The notes beneath the pieces are model-generated. The model was not told the origin of the DNA, did no database searches, and saw only the letters and a program-made list of their open reading frames with translations. From Lujinxingia litoralis (GTDB taxonomy: Bacteria > Myxococcota_A > Bradymonadia > Bradymonadales > Bradymonadaceae): a stretch of DNA of 64,000 nt. Location of the stretch: contig NZ_QHKO01000001.1 in NCBI RefSeq assembly GCF_003260125.1, positions 310,001 to 374,000 on the forward strand. The letters run 5' to 3'. Position 1 is the stretch's first letter. Every line of letters begins with the position of its first letter. A program made the translations under genes and the position numbers. Positions 16,325 through 25,353 of the stretch are shown here, piece after piece.

Positions 16325-18340
16325 TTACTGCGGGCTGGCGAGCCCCTGGCGCGCGTCGCGGCGCCACAGCCAGGCCAGGTACCCCGTGGCGTAGAGGATT
16401 CCGAACGCCGTGAGCGCCAGGGCGTGCTCCAGAAGCGCCGCGCCCATCAACGCGTTGAACAAAAACCCCAGCGACGCCGGTAGCATCCGCCGATCCACCG
16501 CCAGCGCCAGCACCACCAGGTTGAGCATGAAGATCAGGTTCTCCAGCGGCACCACCATCTGCACATCCATCCCCATCACCCAGCCCACCACGCGCAGCAC
16601 GGTGGAGGTGGCCAGGGTAGCCCCCACGGCCAGCATGATGCTGTAGGTGGCGCGGTTCTGAATCAGGCGCTTTCGCCAGCGCCATACCGCCAGAAAAAAC
16701 ACCCCGGCGATTCCGCCCATCTCCGCCACGATCATCGGCCAGGTCGGCGTCACATCCAGCAGGCGCACCAGGGCCACGTGGGCCAGGGGAAAGAGCGTCC
16801 AGACCACCCCGAGCCACATCGCCAGGCGAGCCCGCGCGAGACTCCCCGGACGCAGATCCAGGGCGCGTTTCATCCGCTCCAGACGGGCGACCTCAGCCGC
16901 GCGGGCCTCCTCCAGACGACGCGCCTCCTCCAGGCGCGCCCGCAACGCCTCCTCCCCACCCTCTAACTGAGCGATCAACGCCTCGGCCGCCGCCAGCTCG
17001 CCGCGCTCCAGCTCAAAGCCCGCCATCTCCCGCAACAGCCCGTGGAGTTCGCGCTCGGCGGCGCCATTTTGCGCCCACACGGCCAGCGCCTGCTCATAGG
17101 CAAAACGGCTCTCCGAGAAGCATTGCGTGACCTGAACCGCCGCCTCGCGCAGCGCCGCCTCCACGCGCTCGTCCTGGCGAGCCTGCTCCTCCTGCCAGAC
17201 CCGCAGCGCCCGCTCAAACTGCTGACGCCGGCACCGCGCCGCCTCGGTGAGGCGCCCCGACTCGCGATGCTCCAAAAAGGCCTGGATCCGGGCGCGAAAC
17301 GCCTGCACCGACGTCACCCGGGCCCCCGGGTCGGCGGCGGTCGCCTCGGTGATCAGCGCGGCCAGCTCCGCATCGACCTCCGGGCCCAACACCGGCGGCT
17401 CGGAGGCATGAGCCGCCACCAGCGTGGCCATCAGCGTCCGGCCCTGATGGCGCATTCTCCCGGTCACAACCTCATGCAGCACGCTGCCCAGCAGGTACAC
17501 ATCGGTCCAGGTCCCCAGGCGCGCCCCCTCGGCCCCGGCCATCTCCGGGGCCATGTACCCCGGCGAGCCCGCCACATCGCAGACGTCGACCGCCCGGGGC
17601 AACGACTGCTCGTGCTGATCCAGGGTCACGGCCAGCCCCCAGTCCAGCACGTACACCTCGCCATAATCGCCGAGCATCACGTTTTCGGGCTTGAGATCGC
17701 GATGGAGAATCCCCCGGTCGTGCGCGAAATGCACGGCGTTGCACACCTGGATCAAAATCAGCAGATGCCGCTCCAGCTCGTCGCTGCCGGCGAACACCGC
17801 CGGCAGCCTCCCCGGCTCGGCCAACGCCTGGGCCCAGCTCACCCCCTCCACGCGCTTCATCACCAGCATGGGCGAGCCGGCCTCATCGACCCCCAGCGCA
17901 TGGACGGGCACGATGTTGGGATGCTCCAGCCTCCCGCTGATCCAGGCCTCCCTTAAGAGCGCCCGCTCGGCCTGGGGAGTGCGCCGCTCGTCGCGCACGC
18001 TTTTGAGCGCCACCTCCCGATTGAGCGAGCGCTGATGCGCCAGGCGCACCACCCCCATCCCACCTTCGCCCAGGGTGCGCGCCACCCGAAACTCCACCGA
18101 TGTCCCTCGCTCCTCCCCTTCCACCAGACGCGGCAACGAACGGCGCAGCCCGGCGTCGACCCACGCCCCGCTGCTCTGCGCCGCGCGGGCCGCGCCCAGC
18201 GTTTCGCTGCCTTCCATCAGCAGCGTGGCGTGTTCCTGATCCAGGGTTTCCCACAGCGCCAACAGCTCGCCGCGCGCCTTCGTGGTGTGGGCGGCCGCGG
18301 CCGCCTTCGACTTTAAGGTCATCTCGTGTCCAGTTTGCAT
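16325..18340 (-). CDS. Serine/threonine protein kinase with C-terminal membrane domain
   Basis: A kinase of about 671 aa. The Hanks-type catalytic domain occupies roughly residues 75-350: GEGGMGVVRL (glycine loop), VALKSV (ATP-binding Lys), ILHRDLKPENVML (catalytic loop), LDWGLAV in place of DFG, and GYMAPEM. A long Glu/Arg/Ala-rich coiled-coil region follows (about 350-490), then five or six hydrophobic segments (for example LAMWLGVVWTLFPLAHVALV). So the kinase domain is cytoplasmic and anchored by its C-terminus, unlike the usual single-helix PknB layout. The starts at 18379 (GTG), 18340 and 18322 are all possible. It stands alone, convergent with the cyclophilin gene. Confidence 0.88.
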   Translation of the reverse strand: MQTGHEMTLKSKAAAAAHTTKARGELLALWETLDQEHATLLMEGSETLGAARAAQSSGAWVDAGLRRSLPRLVEGEERGTSVEFRVARTLGEGGMGVVRLAHQRSLNREVALKSVRDERRTPQAERALLREAWISGRLEHPNIVPVHALGVDEAGSPMLVMKRVEGVSWAQALAEPGRLPAVFAGSDELERHLLILIQVCNAVHFAHDRGILHRDLKPENVMLGDYGEVYVLDWGLAVTLDQHEQSLPRAVDVCDVAGSPGYMAPEMAGAEGARLGTWTDVYLLGSVLHEVVTGRMRHQGRTLMATLVAAHASEPPVLGPEVDAELAALITEATAADPGARVTSVQAFRARIQAFLEHRESGRLTEAARCRRQQFERALRVWQEEQARQDERVEAALREAAVQVTQCFSESRFAYEQALAVWAQNGAAERELHGLLREMAGFELERGELAAAEALIAQLEGGEEALRARLEEARRLEEARAAEVARLERMKRALDLRPGSLARARLAMWLGVVWTLFPLAHVALVRLLDVTPTWPMIVAEMGGIAGVFFLAVWRWRKRLIQNRATYSIMLAVGATLATSTVLRVVGWVMGMDVQMVVPLENLIFMLNLVVLALAVDRRMLPASLGFLFNALMGAALLEHALALTAFGILYATGYLAWLWRRDARQGLASPQ

Positions 18341-18534
18341 CTGCTCGCGCCACAGGTTACCTAATCCCCACGGGGTCACCTGGCGCTGGTTTCATCCTCA
18401 TCGATGCCTTCGAATATTCGGAGCCCCGCTGCGTCACAGGTTTAACACGAGGTCACGACCGGGATCGACACGGGCGTGATCGCGATTAAACTCCTCTTTT
18501 GTCCTGGCTTCATTGCTTTCGTCCGAGGAACACG

Positions 18535-19248
18535 ATGTTAAACGCTAGCACTCGCCATGCTCTGGCCAGCCGCCTCTTCGCCCTTCTGAGCTCCGCACTG
18601 ATCCTCTTGAGCGCCTCGCTGGCCTTCGCCGGCTCCAGCGAACCGGTACGCCCGATCAACCTCTCCGACTCCCAGCGCGCCCGCATCGAACGCGGCGACG
18701 TGTTGACCTCCCTCAAGCAGGGGGACCGCGTCAACCGCGGGGTCGCCACCGGCATCATTCAAGCCCCCATGGAAGACGTCATCCCCCTGGTCGCCGAGTG
18801 CTGGAAGTACGGTGACTGGCGCGACAACATCAAAGACACCGCACTGATCAGCCGCTCCAGCGCCGAGCGGGTCGTCTGCTCCGGCACTGCCAAGGTGCCC
18901 TTCCCGGCCCGCGACCGCGATGGCCACTTCAACGTCCATAACCACACCCGCACCCTGGGCGGGGTGGAGAGCTTCGTCTCGACCTTCTCCTACATCGAAG
19001 GCTCCGGAAACATGGGCGACATGTTCGGCTACTGGATCCTTCAACCCTACGGACCCAACAACGAGCACACGCTGATGCGCCACGTGCTCAACGTCGACAT
19101 CGGCGGCTGGCTCCCCGACTTCCTGGTGCGCTGGGCCACCCGCCGCACCCTTCCCGACATGGTCCTGGGGGCTCGCCAGTACCTGGGACAGCTCAAGAAC
19201 CAGAACCTCTCCGCCCCCAACTTCTGGAAGGAGCACTCCTACGAGTGA
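18535..19248 (+). CDS. Exported START/SRPBCC-like lipid-binding protein
   Basis: A 237-aa protein with a signal peptide (LFALLSSALILLSASLAFAG) followed by a START-like domain. Recognisable parts are GVATGIIQAPMEDVIPLVAE, DWRDNIKDTALI, ERVVCSGTAKVPFPARDRD and the C-terminal helix region LPDFLVRWATRRTLPDMVLG. START domains bind hydrophobic ligands in a deep cavity; exported bacterial members may carry lipids across the periplasm. AGGA with 6-nt spacing supports 18535 over the earlier in-frame start. A GC hairpin lies after the gene. Confidence 0.8.
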   Translation: MLNASTRHALASRLFALLSSALILLSASLAFAGSSEPVRPINLSDSQRARIERGDVLTSLKQGDRVNRGVATGIIQAPMEDVIPLVAECWKYGDWRDNIKDTALISRSSAERVVCSGTAKVPFPARDRDGHFNVHNHTRTLGGVESFVSTFSYIEGSGNMGDMFGYWILQPYGPNNEHTLMRHVLNVDIGGWLPDFLVRWATRRTLPDMVLGARQYLGQLKNQNLSAPNFWKEHSYE

Positions 19249-19261
19249 GCCCGCCACTGGT

Positions 19262-19283
19262 CGAGCGTCCGGCTGGACGCTCG
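19262..19283 (+). terminator. GC hairpin after the START-like gene
   Basis: A perfect 9-bp stem (CGAGCGTCC at 19262-19270, GGACGCTCG at 19275-19283) with a GGCT loop, 13 bases after the stop codon. There is no T run, so it may be a 3' stabiliser or a weak terminator. Confidence 0.45.
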
Positions 19284-19342
19284 GCAGATGATGAAGCATC
19301 ATCCCCTGCACTTACGATGGATGTTCGCTGGCTGGAGCTGCG

Positions 19343-19807
19343 ATGCAACGAGGCTGTAGCACCATGGGCGCGCTCTTGGGCGCGCCCCTCTTTGCGCTCT
19401 TGACCCTCTCCATGATCGCCCTGGGCTTACTCGACAGCGACCAGGCGGTCGCGGCGACCATCGCCGCGCTGATCTTCGCGGCGCTCACGCTTGTCTTAAG
19501 CATCGTGGCGGTGCGCGGCATCCGCCAGAGCCGGGAAAACGCCACCGTGGATGAGCTCTCCCAGGAGGAGAATCGCATCCTACGCTACGCTCAACACAAA
19601 GAGGGGCGCCTCACCGTGGAGGAGGCGGCGCTGGGCTGCCATCTCTCGGTGGACCAGGCTCAAGAGCTCCTCGATCGGCTGGTGATGCGCGGTAGCGCCG
19701 ACACCTGGCCCTCGGAAGCCGGCTCGCTGGTCTATGTCTTCCGCGGCCTGGGCGATGAGCAAGACAAACTCAGCGCCGAAGATCCCTTTCTACACCTCGA
19801 ACCCTGA
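19343..19807 (+). CDS. Small membrane protein with winged-helix-like C-terminus
   Basis: A 154-aa protein with two N-terminal membrane helices (LLGAPLFALLTLSMIALGLL and VAATIAALIFAALTLVLSIV) and a cytoplasmic C-terminal region (ENRILRYAQHKEGRLTVEEA) that resembles a small helical DNA-binding or linker fold. GGAG with 5-nt spacing precedes the ATG. It lies 23 bp before the HtrA-type gene on the same strand and is probably co-transcribed with it. No established family name is visible. Confidence 0.68.
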   Translation: MQRGCSTMGALLGAPLFALLTLSMIALGLLDSDQAVAATIAALIFAALTLVLSIVAVRGIRQSRENATVDELSQEENRILRYAQHKEGRLTVEEAALGCHLSVDQAQELLDRLVMRGSADTWPSEAGSLVYVFRGLGDEQDKLSAEDPFLHLEP

Positions 19808-19830
19808 GTCGTTTCCACTCAAGGATGCCC

Positions 19831-21204
19831 ATGATGCCCCGCATTCGCTCACGCGCCGCCCTCTTCGTGCTTCTCTTTTTTCTGCTGGTGCTCCCGAGCG
19901 CAGCCTGGGCGCAGCGTCCCGCGGCTCAAGCGCTGCCCCAGGTCGCCCGTCTCTTTGAAGAGAACCGCGACCAGGTCGTCTCGGTGCAGACCGAGATGGC
20001 CGCTCCTCAGGGCAGCATTAACCCCTTCTTCAACCCCAACCCGGGCGCGCCCTCCCGCGGCCAGGGCTCCGGCTTCATCGTCGATGAGAGCGGGTTGATC
20101 GTAACCAACTGGCATGTGGTCAGCGACGCCCAGACCATTCAGGTCTCTCTGGCCTCCGGCGACGTGCTCTCCGCCCAGCTTATCGGCGCCGACCCGGCCA
20201 CCGACCTGGCACTGCTGCGGGTAAGCGCGCCCTTTGCGCTGCCCGCCGTCCGACTGGGCACCGCCAGCGATATCGAACCCGGGCAGTGGGTCGTGGCCAT
20301 CGGCAGCCCCTTCGGGCTGGAGCACTCGGTGACCGTGGGCGTGTTAAGCGCCACGGGACGCGCCCTGGGCATGGGGCCCTACGACAACTTCCTGCAGACC
20401 GACGCCTCGATTAACCCGGGCAACTCCGGGGGCCCGCTCTTTAACCTCAATGGCGAGGTGGTCGGGGTGAATACGGCCATCATCCGCGGGGGACAGGGCA
20501 TTGGATTTGCAGTTCCGGTGGACGTGGTCACCGAGATCCTCGACCAGCTGCGCGACCCGGGCTACGTCTCGCGGGGCTTCATCGGCGCCGGTGTGCAAGA
20601 GCTCTCAGAGGCTCTGGCCACCACCTTCAATGTGGCGCCCAGATCCGGCGCGCTGGTGCGCTCGGTCGAAGCCAACAGCCCGGCGGCCCGAGCCGGACTG
20701 GAGCCCGGCGATATTATCACCGCCTTCAACCAGGCTACGGTCACCGAGCCCGCCGACCTACTTCGCGCCGTGGGGCGCGTGAGCCCGGGCTCGGAGGTCA
20801 AGCTGAGCTACCTGCGCGAGGGCCAAGCGGCCAGCACCGATCTCACCGTCGCGGAGCGCCCCGATCCCACCCGCGCCCAGGTGGAGCGGGCCCGGGGCGT
20901 CGCCCCCAAACCCTTTGACGGACGTCTGGGCGTGTTCTTAAGCGCGGTGACCCCGCGCAACGCCGGCCGCGCCGGCGGTCCGGCCGGCGTTGGTGTGCTG
21001 GTGGAACGCGTCGAGGCGGGCTCCCCGGCCTCGGGCATCCTGCGCCCGGGAGACGTCATCCTGAGCATCGCCGGCATCGACACTCACGATCCCCGTGAGG
21101 TCCCCCGGGTTCTTCAGCGACAGCCCGCCGAGCGCCCCATCCGCATCCTGCTGCGGCGCGGCGGCGAGCCCCTCTTCGTCGCCGTTCGCCTCAAGACCTC
21201 CTGA
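19831..21204 (+). CDS. HtrA/DegP-type periplasmic serine protease with two PDZ domains
   Basis: A 457-aa protein with a Sec signal (LFVLLFFLLVLPSAAWA), a trypsin-like domain and two PDZ domains. The catalytic triad is complete: His95 in TNWHVV, Asp125 in ATDLALL and Ser199 in INPGNSGGPL. PDZ1 runs at about residues 250-345 (GALVRSVEANSPAARAGLEP) and PDZ2 at about 360-455 (GVLVERVEAGSPASGILRPG). HtrA proteases degrade or refold misfolded envelope proteins. The ATG at 19831 is five bases after AAGGA, better placed than the one at 19825. It follows the small membrane protein in a likely operon. Confidence 0.92.
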   Translation: MMPRIRSRAALFVLLFFLLVLPSAAWAQRPAAQALPQVARLFEENRDQVVSVQTEMAAPQGSINPFFNPNPGAPSRGQGSGFIVDESGLIVTNWHVVSDAQTIQVSLASGDVLSAQLIGADPATDLALLRVSAPFALPAVRLGTASDIEPGQWVVAIGSPFGLEHSVTVGVLSATGRALGMGPYDNFLQTDASINPGNSGGPLFNLNGEVVGVNTAIIRGGQGIGFAVPVDVVTEILDQLRDPGYVSRGFIGAGVQELSEALATTFNVAPRSGALVRSVEANSPAARAGLEPGDIITAFNQATVTEPADLLRAVGRVSPGSEVKLSYLREGQAASTDLTVAERPDPTRAQVERARGVAPKPFDGRLGVFLSAVTPRNAGRAGGPAGVGVLVERVEAGSPASGILRPGDVILSIAGIDTHDPREVPRVLQRQPAERPIRILLRRGGEPLFVAVRLKTS

Positions 21205-21207
21205 GCC

Positions 21208-21227
21208 GGCCCGCCCCGGGGCGGGCC
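21208..21227. terminator. Perfect palindrome between convergent genes
   Basis: GGCCCGCCCCGGGGCGGGCC, a 20-base perfect palindrome between the stop of the HtrA gene and the stop of the helicase gene. It has no loop or T run, so its role as a terminator is only suggested by position. Confidence 0.45.
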
Positions 21228-21240
21228 GCCTTGAGCGCGC

Positions 21241-23469
21241 TTAGTCCAGAACCTCGACCTCATCACGGGTGACCGCCCGCAGAAGATCGCTGAGCTCCCG
21301 CCAGCGATCTTCGTCTTCGCGATGCACCTGACGCACCTGGCTGACCAGGTCTTTGGCCCGGCGGAACGCTCCCACCAGGTCTCCGGACATGTCGGTGGGG
21401 TTGCGAATGTCCATCAACAACGACGCCAGAGACTCCCCCCGGGCCCAGCGCTCTCCCAGGGGCATTAACTCCGGCGTAAACACCGATTCCTGCCCCACCA
21501 GCTCGTCGCCGTCGGCCACGACATCCGACTCGTAGACCGCTTCCAGCGCTTCAAAAATCGGCCACCACTTATCGTTGTCCGGAGCATGCACCCGGGCCGA
21601 ACGCGGCAGGGTCTGCACCAGCCCGCACATCACCCCGAAGAGTTCCGCCGGGCTGAGATCTTCGATCACCCCTTGCAGAATCAGCTCGGTGACAAAGAGC
21701 TCCTCAATCTTAATGTGGCGTAAGATCTTCGCCGGCGCCTGCAGCTCATTCTGGGGTCCCAGGTAGCCATGGGTCTTCAAAAAAGCCACTTTTCGGGCAA
21801 ATGCCTCCCACAGACGCGGGCGCTCCACCTGCACCAGCTCCCGGCGCATTCCGGCCAGATCGCGGCGCTTGCGACGAGTGAAGCTCTCCTGGTCCTCCTC
21901 CTCCTCCAACACCTCGATTCGAGCGCGCAACGCGGTGGCCGAGCACCCATCCTGATAAGCCTTAAAACTCTGCTCGAGCATGTAGCGGATATGCTCTTCA
22001 TCAAAGCGATCGACCAGGTTGACCACCGAGTGGAACGAGAGGTTAAAGGCCGAGCGTACCGGCTCACTCTCACCGCTCATCAGACGCTTTAAGAGCCCTC
22101 GCACCTCGCCATACCCACTGAAATCCTGACGAATCAGCACATTGCCCACCGGGTCAATCCCCCGACGCCCGGCCCGGCCGGCCATCTGCATAAACTCGCG
22201 AATGGTCAGCGGCACAAACTCCGTTCCGTTGTACCGGGTCAGGCTGTCGAAGATCACGGTACGGGCCGGCATGTTGATGCCCAGCGCAAAGGTCGAGGTG
22301 CAGTAGAGCACCTTCAGCAGCCGCGCCTCGTAGAGCTCTTCGACCAGGGCCTTCAGCGCCACGTGAAGCCCGGCGTGGTGAAAAGCAATGCCCTGGCGGT
22401 ACATCCCCCGAAGTTTCCGGGTAAGCACCTGCGGATGCCGCCCTTCAAAGGCCTCCAGATGCTCGTCGATCTGGCGGGTGAGGTGTCCGTCGGCCAGCCT
22501 GCGTCCCACCCGGGAGTGCGCCAGCTTTGTGGCGAAGACCTCCACCATTTTACGGCTGTAGATAAAATAGAGTGCCGGGAAGTCGTCGCGCCCCAACAGC
22601 TCGATCATCTCCAGATGCGTCGTGGGTTTGGCGCCGGAAAACTCCTCGCGGCGGCCTCGTCCCCCGCGCTTTCCTCCCCGATTGCGACTCCCCCGAGACG
22701 AGCGTCGCCCACCTCGCGCCTCGTCCCCTCCCTTGCGTGCTTTTTTCTGCTCGTTCTTCCAGCGCGCGAAGCCCTTTTCATACGCTTTAACGTCCGCCGC
22801 CCCGACCTCGTTATTGGCCAGACGAATCTGCAGGGGCACGGTGCGCTCGGTCTCCAGCACCACCTTGACCTCGGAGCGCCGGATCTGGGAGAGCCAGTGG
22901 GCAAACTCCTCCAGGTTTGAGAGCGTGGCCGAGAGGCCCAGCACCCGCACCTCCGAGGGCAGGTAAATCAGCAACTCTTCCCAGACCGTGCCCCGCTCTG
23001 GATCGTCGAGAAAATGAATCTCGTCGATGATCACGGCCTTAAGCCGCTTTAAGTCCGGCAGCGCCACATCCGAGGGCGAAAAGAGCTCGCCTTCGGCGAG
23101 CTCCTCGCCCGCCGCGCGTTCGGTCGCGTCTTCGGAGCGATGCCCCTCCAGCAACATATTGCGCAGGATTTCGGTGGTCATAATGCGCACCGGCGCGTCC
23201 CGGTTAATCACCAGGTCCCCGGTCACCAGCCCGACCTTGTCGCGGCCAAAGAGCGCGCTGTACTGACGATATTTCTGGTTGGAGAGCGCCTTGACCGGGG
23301 CGGTGTAAATGACCTCCCCCTGGCCTTCGAGCACATGCTCGATGAGGTAGTCGGCGATCAGTGTTTTGCCGGTACCGGTGGGCGCCGCCACCAGCACACT
23401 ATGCCCGCCCTCAATGGCCTCAATGGCCTGACGCTGAAACCCGTCGAGCTTTAGCCCGCGATACTCCAT
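21241..23469 (-). CDS. Ski2-like DEAD/DEAH-box RNA helicase
   Basis: A 742-aa superfamily 2 helicase. RecA domain 1 has the Q-like segment LDGFQRQAIEAI, Walker A APTGTGKT, APVKALSNQKY (Ia), VIIDEIHFLDD (motif II, DEIH) and LGLSATLSN (III). Domain 2 has ALYFIYSRK, AFHHAGLH, YCTSTFALGINMPAR and MAGRAGRRGIDPVGN (VI), which is diagnostic of the Ski2/Mtr4 type. A basic, Arg/Gly/Lys-rich insert of about 60 residues (KKARKGGDEARGGRRSSRGS) separates the two. The C-terminal part resembles the ratchet region. Relatives unwind RNA; the bacterial partner is unknown. GGGAG precedes the ATG. Confidence 0.88.
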   Translation of the reverse strand: MEYRGLKLDGFQRQAIEAIEGGHSVLVAAPTGTGKTLIADYLIEHVLEGQGEVIYTAPVKALSNQKYRQYSALFGRDKVGLVTGDLVINRDAPVRIMTTEILRNMLLEGHRSEDATERAAGEELAEGELFSPSDVALPDLKRLKAVIIDEIHFLDDPERGTVWEELLIYLPSEVRVLGLSATLSNLEEFAHWLSQIRRSEVKVVLETERTVPLQIRLANNEVGAADVKAYEKGFARWKNEQKKARKGGDEARGGRRSSRGSRNRGGKRGGRGRREEFSGAKPTTHLEMIELLGRDDFPALYFIYSRKMVEVFATKLAHSRVGRRLADGHLTRQIDEHLEAFEGRHPQVLTRKLRGMYRQGIAFHHAGLHVALKALVEELYEARLLKVLYCTSTFALGINMPARTVIFDSLTRYNGTEFVPLTIREFMQMAGRAGRRGIDPVGNVLIRQDFSGYGEVRGLLKRLMSGESEPVRSAFNLSFHSVVNLVDRFDEEHIRYMLEQSFKAYQDGCSATALRARIEVLEEEEDQESFTRRKRRDLAGMRRELVQVERPRLWEAFARKVAFLKTHGYLGPQNELQAPAKILRHIKIEELFVTELILQGVIEDLSPAELFGVMCGLVQTLPRSARVHAPDNDKWWPIFEALEAVYESDVVADGDELVGQESVFTPELMPLGERWARGESLASLLMDIRNPTDMSGDLVGAFRRAKDLVSQVRQVHREDEDRWRELSDLLRAVTRDEVEVLD

Positions 23470-23538
23470 ATCACGCTCCCTGTATGGCCTGCCCGATCAC
23501 CGCCGTGGCGACCGCCCGGGAGCGCGCCGCGGCGCTCT

Positions 23539-24330
23539 TTAGAGGTAGTCGCTGAAGCGACGAATCGACAGGTCGAGGTACTCTTCGTTCTGATCCAGCC
23601 CCACGTAGCGGCGCTTGTTTTTAAGCGCGGCCACCCCGGTGGTCGACGAACCGCAGAAGGGATCGAGAATAAGATCGCCCTCATTGGAGGCCGCCTGCAC
23701 GATGCGGTCCAGAAGCGCAATCGGCTTCTGCGTGGGGTGCTTCCCGTGCTCCTTCTCGCCTTTACGCGGCGCCATGATGTTCCACAGATTCTTCATCTGC
23801 TTGCCGCCGTTCATCTCCTTCATCACCTTGTAATTGAAGGTGTGGCGGGTGTCATGGTCGCGTCCGGCCCAGATCACCGTCTCGGTGCCGTGAGTGAAGT
23901 AGCGGCAGGAGAGGTTCGGGGGCGGATTGACCTTAAACCAGGCAATGTCATTGAGGATCTTGAACCCCAGCGACTGCATCGCAAACCCGATCGAGAAGAT
24001 CACGTGATGCGTACCGCTCACCCACATCGTGCCGTTGGGCTTCAACAGGCGCTGACAGGCCTGGAGCCAGCGCAGGTTAAACGCATGGTTTTCTTCCACG
24101 CCCTGCGAGCGATCCCAGCGCCCCTTGTTCACCGAGACCATCCGGCCAGATTTGCACGTGACCCCATCGTTCGACAGGAAGTAAGGCGGGTCGGCAAAGA
24201 TCATGTCGAACTGCTCCGGCTCCATCGCCTCCAGCAGCTCCAGCGAGTCGCCCTTATAAAGGGTCACCCCGCCGTCATGCTCATAGTAAGGAGAGAGTAC
24301 CGCCGCCCGTTCTTGCGCACGTGCTTGCAT
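23539..24330 (-). CDS. DpnA-like adenine-specific DNA methyltransferase (GATC type), solitary
   Basis: A 263-aa beta-class amino-methyltransferase. Motif IV (FADPPYFLSN, DPPY at 47-50) precedes motif I (LDPFCGSSTTGVAAL). The central region LSCRYFTHGTETVIWA and GKHPTQKP matches, as I recall it, M.DpnIIB of the Streptococcus DpnII system, which methylates adenine in GATC. Motif I reads GSST instead of the common GSGT. No restriction gene is adjacent, so it is an orphan methylase, possibly epigenetic in function. It ends 69 bp from the helicase start on the same strand. Its upstream region is rich in GATC. The target sequence is inferred by similarity. Confidence 0.85.
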   Translation of the reverse strand: MQARAQERAAVLSPYYEHDGGVTLYKGDSLELLEAMEPEQFDMIFADPPYFLSNDGVTCKSGRMVSVNKGRWDRSQGVEENHAFNLRWLQACQRLLKPNGTMWVSGTHHVIFSIGFAMQSLGFKILNDIAWFKVNPPPNLSCRYFTHGTETVIWAGRDHDTRHTFNYKVMKEMNGGKQMKNLWNIMAPRKGEKEHGKHPTQKPIALLDRIVQAASNEGDLILDPFCGSSTTGVAALKNKRRYVGLDQNEEYLDLSIRRFSDYL

Positions 24331-24696
24331 CGACTTCCCTGTCGTTTACACCCCCTCTCAACCGATTCCCTGGTCAGGGGGTGGGCCATCCGTGGCCATT
24401 AGCGAAACGCATCCATGGTTCCGGCTGCGGTATGCTGTCCCGGAGCGAACGCATACCCAGCTCTGTGGCGATCTCGTGACTTTAGTCAGCAGAGATCGCA
24501 TAACCTCTCTAAGTGCTTGAAATTGATCAACTTTTGGCGCCAAAAACCACAATCGTGCGCCTGATCGATCAATGATCTCAAAGCCTTAACTCGATCTGGC
24601 TCCGACCCTAAGAGTGCGATCGATCAGTGTCAAGGTGCTTTGCCTAAAATTCACCGTTGTTCGATCGGGAGGCGATCACCTTAGGACGAAAAACCA
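24331..24696. promoter_or_regulatory. AT-richer intergenic region with 11 GATC sites
   Basis: There is no convincing gene in these 366 bp, which precede the methyltransferase gene (minus strand) and follow the esterase gene. GATC occurs at 24470, 24494, 24525, 24563, 24567, 24574, 24593, 24618, 24622, 24663 and 24674, that is 11 sites in 208 bp, against roughly one per 200 bp in a coding stretch I sampled by eye. The motif GATCGATCA occurs twice. A 14-bp perfect palindrome TTTTGGCGCCAAAA lies at 24532-24545. I find no clear DnaA box. It could be the promoter region of the methylase, a methylation-sensed switch or an origin-like element. Confidence 0.7.
24468..24499. promoter_or_regulatory. 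Nested inverted repeat upstream of the methyltransferase gene
   Basis: GCGATCTC at 24468-24475 pairs with GAGATCGC at 24492-24499, each arm containing one GATC. TGACT-TT-AGTCA forms a second inverted repeat inside the spacer. It looks like an operator, and its arms would be methylated by a GATC methylase. Confidence 0.55.
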
Positions 24697-25353
24697 TTAA
24701 ATCTCAAACAATTGCACCATCTCTTCCCAGAGTATACTCAGCGAGGCGTTGAGCTGGTGACGGTCGTCCACCTCCACCAGACGCACGTTATCGTGGTCCC
24801 GGGCGTAGCGCCTGGACGAGGCCACCGGCACGGTGAGGTCCTTGCGACCGTGAATGATGACCACCGGGCAGTCGACCTCTGGCCAGGGGTCATGGGTGCG
24901 AGCGTCTTCGATAAAGCGCCAGCTTACCGGCTCAAATCCGTCATCGGGCCCCGGAAGCCGGAGCTCCCCCTGCTCTTCCCAACGCTTCATCCGGCGCGGA
25001 CCCACCAGCGTGGGCCAACGCTGCGGCAAATCAAATCCCGGCGCCAACAGAAGCAAGCGATCCACCCGCGTGGGATTGAGCTGCGCCCAGCGCGCGGCCA
25101 GATACCCTCCCATGCTCGCCCCCACCAGCCGCCAGGGGCGGCCATCCGGCGCGACCTCGGCGTCGAGTCGATCCATCGCCCTGAGCGCCTCGCTAAAGGT
25201 CAGGTCGTAAAATGAGGGGACATTCAGGTCGGGCTCATGCAGGTCATAGCCGTGCTCCCGAAGCCTGGCTGCCAGCCAGCTCCCCTTGGTGGAGCCTGGC
25301 CCCGAGGCAAACCCGTGCAGGTAGGCGAGATGAAAGTTGGATGATGGGTTCAA
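24697..25353 (-). CDS. YqiA-like alpha/beta-fold esterase
   Basis: A 218-aa single-domain hydrolase. The oxyanion segment YLHGFASGPGSTKG, the nucleophile elbow VGASMGGYLA, an acid in IHGRKDLTVP and the His in DRHQLNASL make a full Ser-Asp-His set. The short form without a lid resembles E. coli YqiA, an esterase. It starts with TTG at 25353, supported by AAGGAG five bases upstream. It is the last gene before the GATC-rich region on this strand. Confidence 0.85.
   Translation of the reverse strand: MNPSSNFHLAYLHGFASGPGSTKGSWLAARLREHGYDLHEPDLNVPSFYDLTFSEALRAMDRLDAEVAPDGRPWRLVGASMGGYLAARWAQLNPTRVDRLLLLAPGFDLPQRWPTLVGPRRMKRWEEQGELRLPGPDDGFEPVSWRFIEDARTHDPWPEVDCPVVIIHGRKDLTVPVASSRRYARDHDNVRLVEVDDRHQLNASLSILWEEMVQLFEI

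Noticed and set aside
24358..24552. 64-aa minus-strand frame upstream of the methylase
   Set aside because: No ribosome-binding site or family features, and it crosses the inverted repeats.
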